This document shows positions 33,614 to 36,327 of a stretch of DNA of 36,327 nt, piece after piece. The notes under the pieces are model-generated. The model worked only from the letters and a program-made list of their open reading frames with translations, did not search any database and was not told the origin of the DNA. The position numbers and the translations under genes were made by a program. This DNA comes from an uncultured Bacteroidota bacterium (GTDB lineage Bacteria > Bacteroidota > Bacteroidia > Chitinophagales > Saprospiraceae), in NCBI GenBank assembly GCA_937872515.1, contig CALMSX010000101.1, forward strand, positions 1-36,327, read 5' to 3'. How positions within the stretch are numbered: position 1 is the first letter of the stretch; each line of letters begins with the position of its first letter.

Positions 33614-34609
33614 ATGTCAACTGCAAGTATTAATCCCAGCTTCACTCATGCATTAAATGGGATTGCCACTACCATTTTTGACGATCACTCATCTCCACTC
33701 GACCTAAGAAATGCTTGCCATTCTTTGTTAAAAACACTAGATGCTATTCATTCTATAGATGAAAACAGAGAAGTCCTCTCTCCGGATTTACTTTTACAAA
33801 ACGGAAAAGCAGTAAATGCCATTTCTGCCTTACATTGTCTCATAGATTACACTAGAACAAGCAGTTTTATTCGCGGAACTTTTAAGGCAATTAAAGATCA
33901 ACAACAAATCAAACCCGGCAAAAAAATTCATGTTTGTTATGCTGGTACAGGCCCCTATGCACCTTTAATATTGCCAAGTATTTTACTCTTTTCGCCAGAA
34001 GAGGTTGAATTTACACTACTTGAAATAATACCTGAAACTTTCCACCTGTTGCAAAAATCTGTTGAAGTCCTGGGTATCTCTCCATGGATTAAACAGAGTT
34101 TAATGGTAGATGGTACCCAATTTCAATTTGAAGAAGAGGATAGACCCGATATCATATTATCTGAAACAATGCAATTAGCCCTCCGCAATGAAATGCAGGT
34201 TCCTTTGACAATCAACCTTTGTCCACAATTAGCAAAAAACGGTGTTTTTATTCCTCAGAATATCAATGTAAGTCTGGGAAAACTGGACAGACAATCCAAC
34301 TCGATAATAAACAAAGTTGAATTAATCAATTTTAGTACAAAAAACGGAAAATGCCCGAATGATCAATTTGAAATATTGAAAATCCAACTCTCACATTTTG
34401 CTCCTAATGAACCTTTACAAGAATCACTCTATTTTTTTACCGAAATTCAAGTTTTTGAAAACGAAAAATTAAGTCTTCAACAATCAGGCCTTACCATGCC
34501 CTTATTGGCCTTTAATCCTCAAAAATATAATCCCTGCCCCAGTCATCTTAAAATTCAGTATAAAATAACCGATGTTCCCGGTTTTTATGTCTCTCCAATT
34601 TACGACTAA
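33614..34609 (+). CDS. Class I SAM-dependent methyltransferase-like protein, PRMT-reminiscent
   Basis: From the ATG at 33614 the protein is 331 residues. After an all-helical N-terminal part, motif I appears as VCYAGTGPYAPL (about 107-118). An acidic post-II residue follows (FTLLEIIPE, about 134-141), and VDGTQFQFEEEDRPDIILSE (about 165-184) is the motif II/III region. The SE...E spacing in SETMQLALRNE (about 183-193) recalls the double-E of protein arginine methyltransferases. The C-terminal beta-rich part (LINFSTKNG...QESLYFFTEIQVF) would fit a PRMT-like barrel. Family membership is inference from motif layout, not a search. It is convergent with, and overlaps by 4 bp, the PKHD hydroxylase gene. 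Confidence 0.55.
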   Translation: MSTASINPSFTHALNGIATTIFDDHSSPLDLRNACHSLLKTLDAIHSIDENREVLSPDLLLQNGKAVNAISALHCLIDYTRTSSFIRGTFKAIKDQQQIKPGKKIHVCYAGTGPYAPLILPSILLFSPEEVEFTLLEIIPETFHLLQKSVEVLGISPWIKQSLMVDGTQFQFEEEDRPDIILSETMQLALRNEMQVPLTINLCPQLAKNGVFIPQNINVSLGKLDRQSNSIINKVELINFSTKNGKCPNDQFEILKIQLSHFAPNEPLQESLYFFTEIQVFENEKLSLQQSGLTMPLLAFNPQKYNPCPSHLKIQYKITDVPGFYVSPIYD

Positions 34610-35295
34610 AGCTCAACCCACATTTTCATGAGGTTGCTATACACCTGAAGCAAAGATAAAGCTTCAGTTGACTTTGGATCCAACGCTTCCAGCTGCGCTT
34701 GAATAGTTTTTAGCTGAGCTACCAGTTGTCTCTTTTCAATATCTGCAATCAAACACTGCATCCACGTTATTATAGCGATGCGCTGACCTGAGTTTATGGT
34801 ATTGACACGATGCAAGACACTGGCAGGGTAAATAATTGCAGATCCTCGGTTTAATTTTATTTGCCTCTCTCCTTCTTTCAATTCCAGGCATAGTTCTCCT
34901 CCTTCATAATCTGAAGCATCGGTTAAAAACAAGGTCATAGCAAGATCTGTTCGTACAATGCCTACCATTGGATCTGCCATTAGAGGAGAATCTACATGCT
35001 TTCCATAATACATCCCTGCTTCATACTTGCTGATAAGGCATGGCAATACTTTGTAAGGCAACAAATTATTTTGAACATAAGAATTGGATGAAAGAGCTTG
35101 CAACACAATTCCATCAATTTGTTGTTTCAAATGATCTTCGCTCTTAGGTACCTGAAGATTGTTTTTTACAGCTCTGGCAGCATCACTGGCGGTACCTGAA
35201 CCATCCCGAAAACTAAGTTGGCTTAATACCATGGTTACCATGCTTAGCTCACGTTCGTTCAATAAATTTTGGATAATGTGTATATCGTGTTCCAT
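34606..35295 (-). CDS. PKHD-type Fe(II)/2-oxoglutarate-dependent hydroxylase
   Basis: The 229-residue protein is similar to PiuC/YbiX-type PKHD hydroxylases. The metal triad appears as H100-x-D102 (GKHVDSPL) and H162 (PASVLHRV), with the 2-oxoglutarate-binding arginine as R172 (SGQRIAIITW). LSQLSFRDGSGTASDAARAVKNN near the N-terminus is the typical PiuC start. Such enzymes hydroxylate unidentified substrates and are often near siderophore receptors; here the neighbours are a collar/methyltransferase cluster instead. Its ATG is 1 bp after the LRR gene stop (35297-35299), so it is translated from the same transcript as the LRR gene. Confidence 0.88.
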   Translation of the reverse strand: MEHDIHIIQNLLNERELSMVTMVLSQLSFRDGSGTASDAARAVKNNLQVPKSEDHLKQQIDGIVLQALSSNSYVQNNLLPYKVLPCLISKYEAGMYYGKHVDSPLMADPMVGIVRTDLAMTLFLTDASDYEGGELCLELKEGERQIKLNRGSAIIYPASVLHRVNTINSGQRIAIITWMQCLIADIEKRQLVAQLKTIQAQLEALDPKSTEALSLLQVYSNLMKMWVEL

Positions 35296-35296
35296 A

Positions 35297-35923
35297 TCAC
35301 CCTTTATTGCACCTTATACCCACTTTATTTTCAAATTGAATGATATCCCTGTCTTTCAACAATTCATTGGGTAAACAAATAAAATTTGTCAATTGATCTG
35401 CATGTTGCTCTGAAATACCCTCGAGGTTTTCCAATTTGTTTCTGCTGCAGTAAATCGTTCTTAAATTTAAATTTTGAGATAAATCCTTTAATGATGTAAC
35501 CAAATTGGATTGGAAATAAAATTCCTTTAGATTGGGAAGACTGCTTACACTACTAATGTCACTGATCTTATTTTCGAATACAAACAAGGATTCAAGATTT
35601 TGGAGCCTTTCAATTCCTTTCAAAGATGTGACATTGTGGTTGACCACTACCAGGATCTTCAAATTATTTAGTTGCGATATACCACTCATATCATCCAACT
35701 CAGTTTGCATATTGGGGTACATGGCAGTAGGGCCTGCAAAACGCATAACGGGAACATTGCTTATCAAATTTAATGTGTCATCACCTGGCAAATCAGTGGT
35801 GTACGCATTTGTATAAACAGCGTTGAATGCGATTTTCCATGAATCCGATAAGGTAGTCCACCACAACTTGTATTTATCTAAATTTTCTGCTGTAAGAGCA
35901 GGTAAAACAAACTCTTCGTTCAT
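35297..35923 (-). CDS. Leucine-rich-repeat protein
   Basis: The 208-residue protein has no signal peptide and probably stays in the cytoplasm. After an N-terminal helical cap (LDKYKLWWTTLSDSWKIAF) it carries about four short SDS22/internalin-like repeats: LNNLKILVVVNHNVTSLKGI, LQNLESLFVFENKISDISSV, LPNLKEFYFQSNLVTSLKDL and LNLRTIYCSRNKLENLEGI (each about 20-22 residues). Such repeats form a protein-binding surface. The gene precedes the PKHD hydroxylase by 1 bp, suggesting they function together, for example as a substrate-recognition partner. That is a hypothesis. Confidence 0.85.
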   Translation of the reverse strand: MNEEFVLPALTAENLDKYKLWWTTLSDSWKIAFNAVYTNAYTTDLPGDDTLNLISNVPVMRFAGPTAMYPNMQTELDDMSGISQLNNLKILVVVNHNVTSLKGIERLQNLESLFVFENKISDISSVSSLPNLKEFYFQSNLVTSLKDLSQNLNLRTIYCSRNKLENLEGISEQHADQLTNFICLPNELLKDRDIIQFENKVGIRCNKG

Positions 35924-35942
35924 TGGTTAAAATTTGTTAAAT

Positions 35943-35973
35943 AAAAAATCACCGGAAGATGTTTCCGGTGATT
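35943..35973 (-). terminator. Rho-independent terminator of the T9SS cargo gene
   Basis: An 11-bp perfect stem AATCACCGGAA/TTCCGGTGATT (35947-35957/35963-35973) has a 5-nt loop and is followed on the minus strand by a T-run (35943-35948). It lies 22 nt after the stop of the gene from 35995. It should limit read-through into the LRR gene, which lacks an evident promoter of its own. Confidence 0.85.
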
Positions 35974-35994
35974 CTATTTCTTGTTAAATTAGAT

Positions 35995-36327
35995 TTATTC
36001 TAAAACGACCAACCCTTTGGTTGCTGTGAATGATCCGGCTGTTACCGTATAATAATAAATGCCTGTCGCAGGGAATAATTTTCTATCAATTTCAACTGAA
36101 TTATATCCGCGAATAGAATTAATCTCTCTCGTAAACAATTCCCTTCCGGTTATATCACTAATTTTCAATTCCACAGTACCTTGATTTGGAATTTGATACC
36201 CAATAGTAGTGGTAGTTCTGAATGGGTTGGGCTCATTCTGATAAAGTGCAAAACTGCCAACTTCATCTTCTCTTCCTATCCTCAATTCAACCTTACCTAC
36301 CTCCAATTCTTCGCCACTGTAACTTTC
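35995..36327 (-). CDS. C-terminal part of a T9SS cargo protein (partial at window edge)
   Basis: The frame is open to the window end, so the true start lies outside. Only the last 110 residues are seen. They match a type A sorting domain: LYQNEPNPFRTTTTIGYQIP, then ELKISDITGRELFTREI and FPATGIYYYTVTAGSF, ending TKGLVVLE. The part upstream of the sorting domain is unseen, so the function of the protein cannot be told. A strong terminator follows it. Confidence 0.9.
   Translation of the reverse strand, partial: ESYSGEELEVGKVELRIGREDEVGSFALYQNEPNPFRTTTTIGYQIPNQGTVELKISDITGRELFTREINSIRGYNSVEIDRKLFPATGIYYYTVTAGSFTATKGLVVLE

Overview
The window looks like a chromosomal segment of a Bacteroidota bacterium, most likely Saprospiraceae-like. 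Supporting signs are type IX secretion (T9SS) C-terminal sorting domains on three proteins, a SusC-like TonB-dependent receptor under a TPP riboswitch, little use of Shine-Dalgarno sites, and repeated TAnnTTTG-type -7 promoter elements. The family assignment is inference; no rRNA or marker tree is available here.

Layout. 1-278 is a short-repeat spacer. 279-1876 (-) holds a lipoprotein and a PlsC-type acyltransferase. 1960-4173 (+) carries miaA and tyrS. 4301-6523 (-) is a lone AT-rich membrane KAP P-loop NTPase. 6699-9706 (-) holds a TlpA-like thioredoxin protein and the pyrR-pyrB pair. 9707-10148 is a repeat-rich spacer before a tRNA-His(GTG) gene with its own promoter and terminator. 10471-11928 (+) is an AAA_14/DUF4143 ATPase behind four operator-like repeats. 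12061-13047 (-) is a bestrophin-like channel. 13189-20268 (+) carries an S41 peptidase, a 1178-residue T9SS cargo protein, a doubtful Cys-rich small ORF and a second T9SS protein.

20616-25562 (+) is a compact group 3d (bidirectional, NAD-linked) [NiFe]-hydrogenase operon: hoxF, a single gene fusing HoxU to HoxY, hoxH and the maturation protease hoxW. Only three structural polypeptides carry the whole enzyme. HoxH has Gln in place of the usual His/Arg at its C-terminal processing motif. 25693-27434 (+) is an ArsR - SRPBCC - DoxX-like - DUF4256 operon with a clear promoter/operator. 27525-28553 (+) is a second, PDZ-less S41 protein. 28747-31332 (+) is a TPP riboswitch plus TonB receptor, predicted to import thiamin compounds.

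31408-36327 is the most unusual accessory block: three tandem tail-collar/MdpB-like proteins, a Tat-signal-like protein resembling only the Rossmann half of a Gfo/Idh oxidoreductase, and a methyltransferase with some PRMT-like features. These converge on a PKHD-type Fe(II)/2-oxoglutarate hydroxylase, a leucine-rich-repeat protein and the C-terminus of a T9SS cargo protein. No other phage genes are present. A non-phage surface-protein and modification cassette is a reasonable hypothesis, but unproven.

At least three families of short intergenic repeats, two of them with hairpins, recur between genes across the window.
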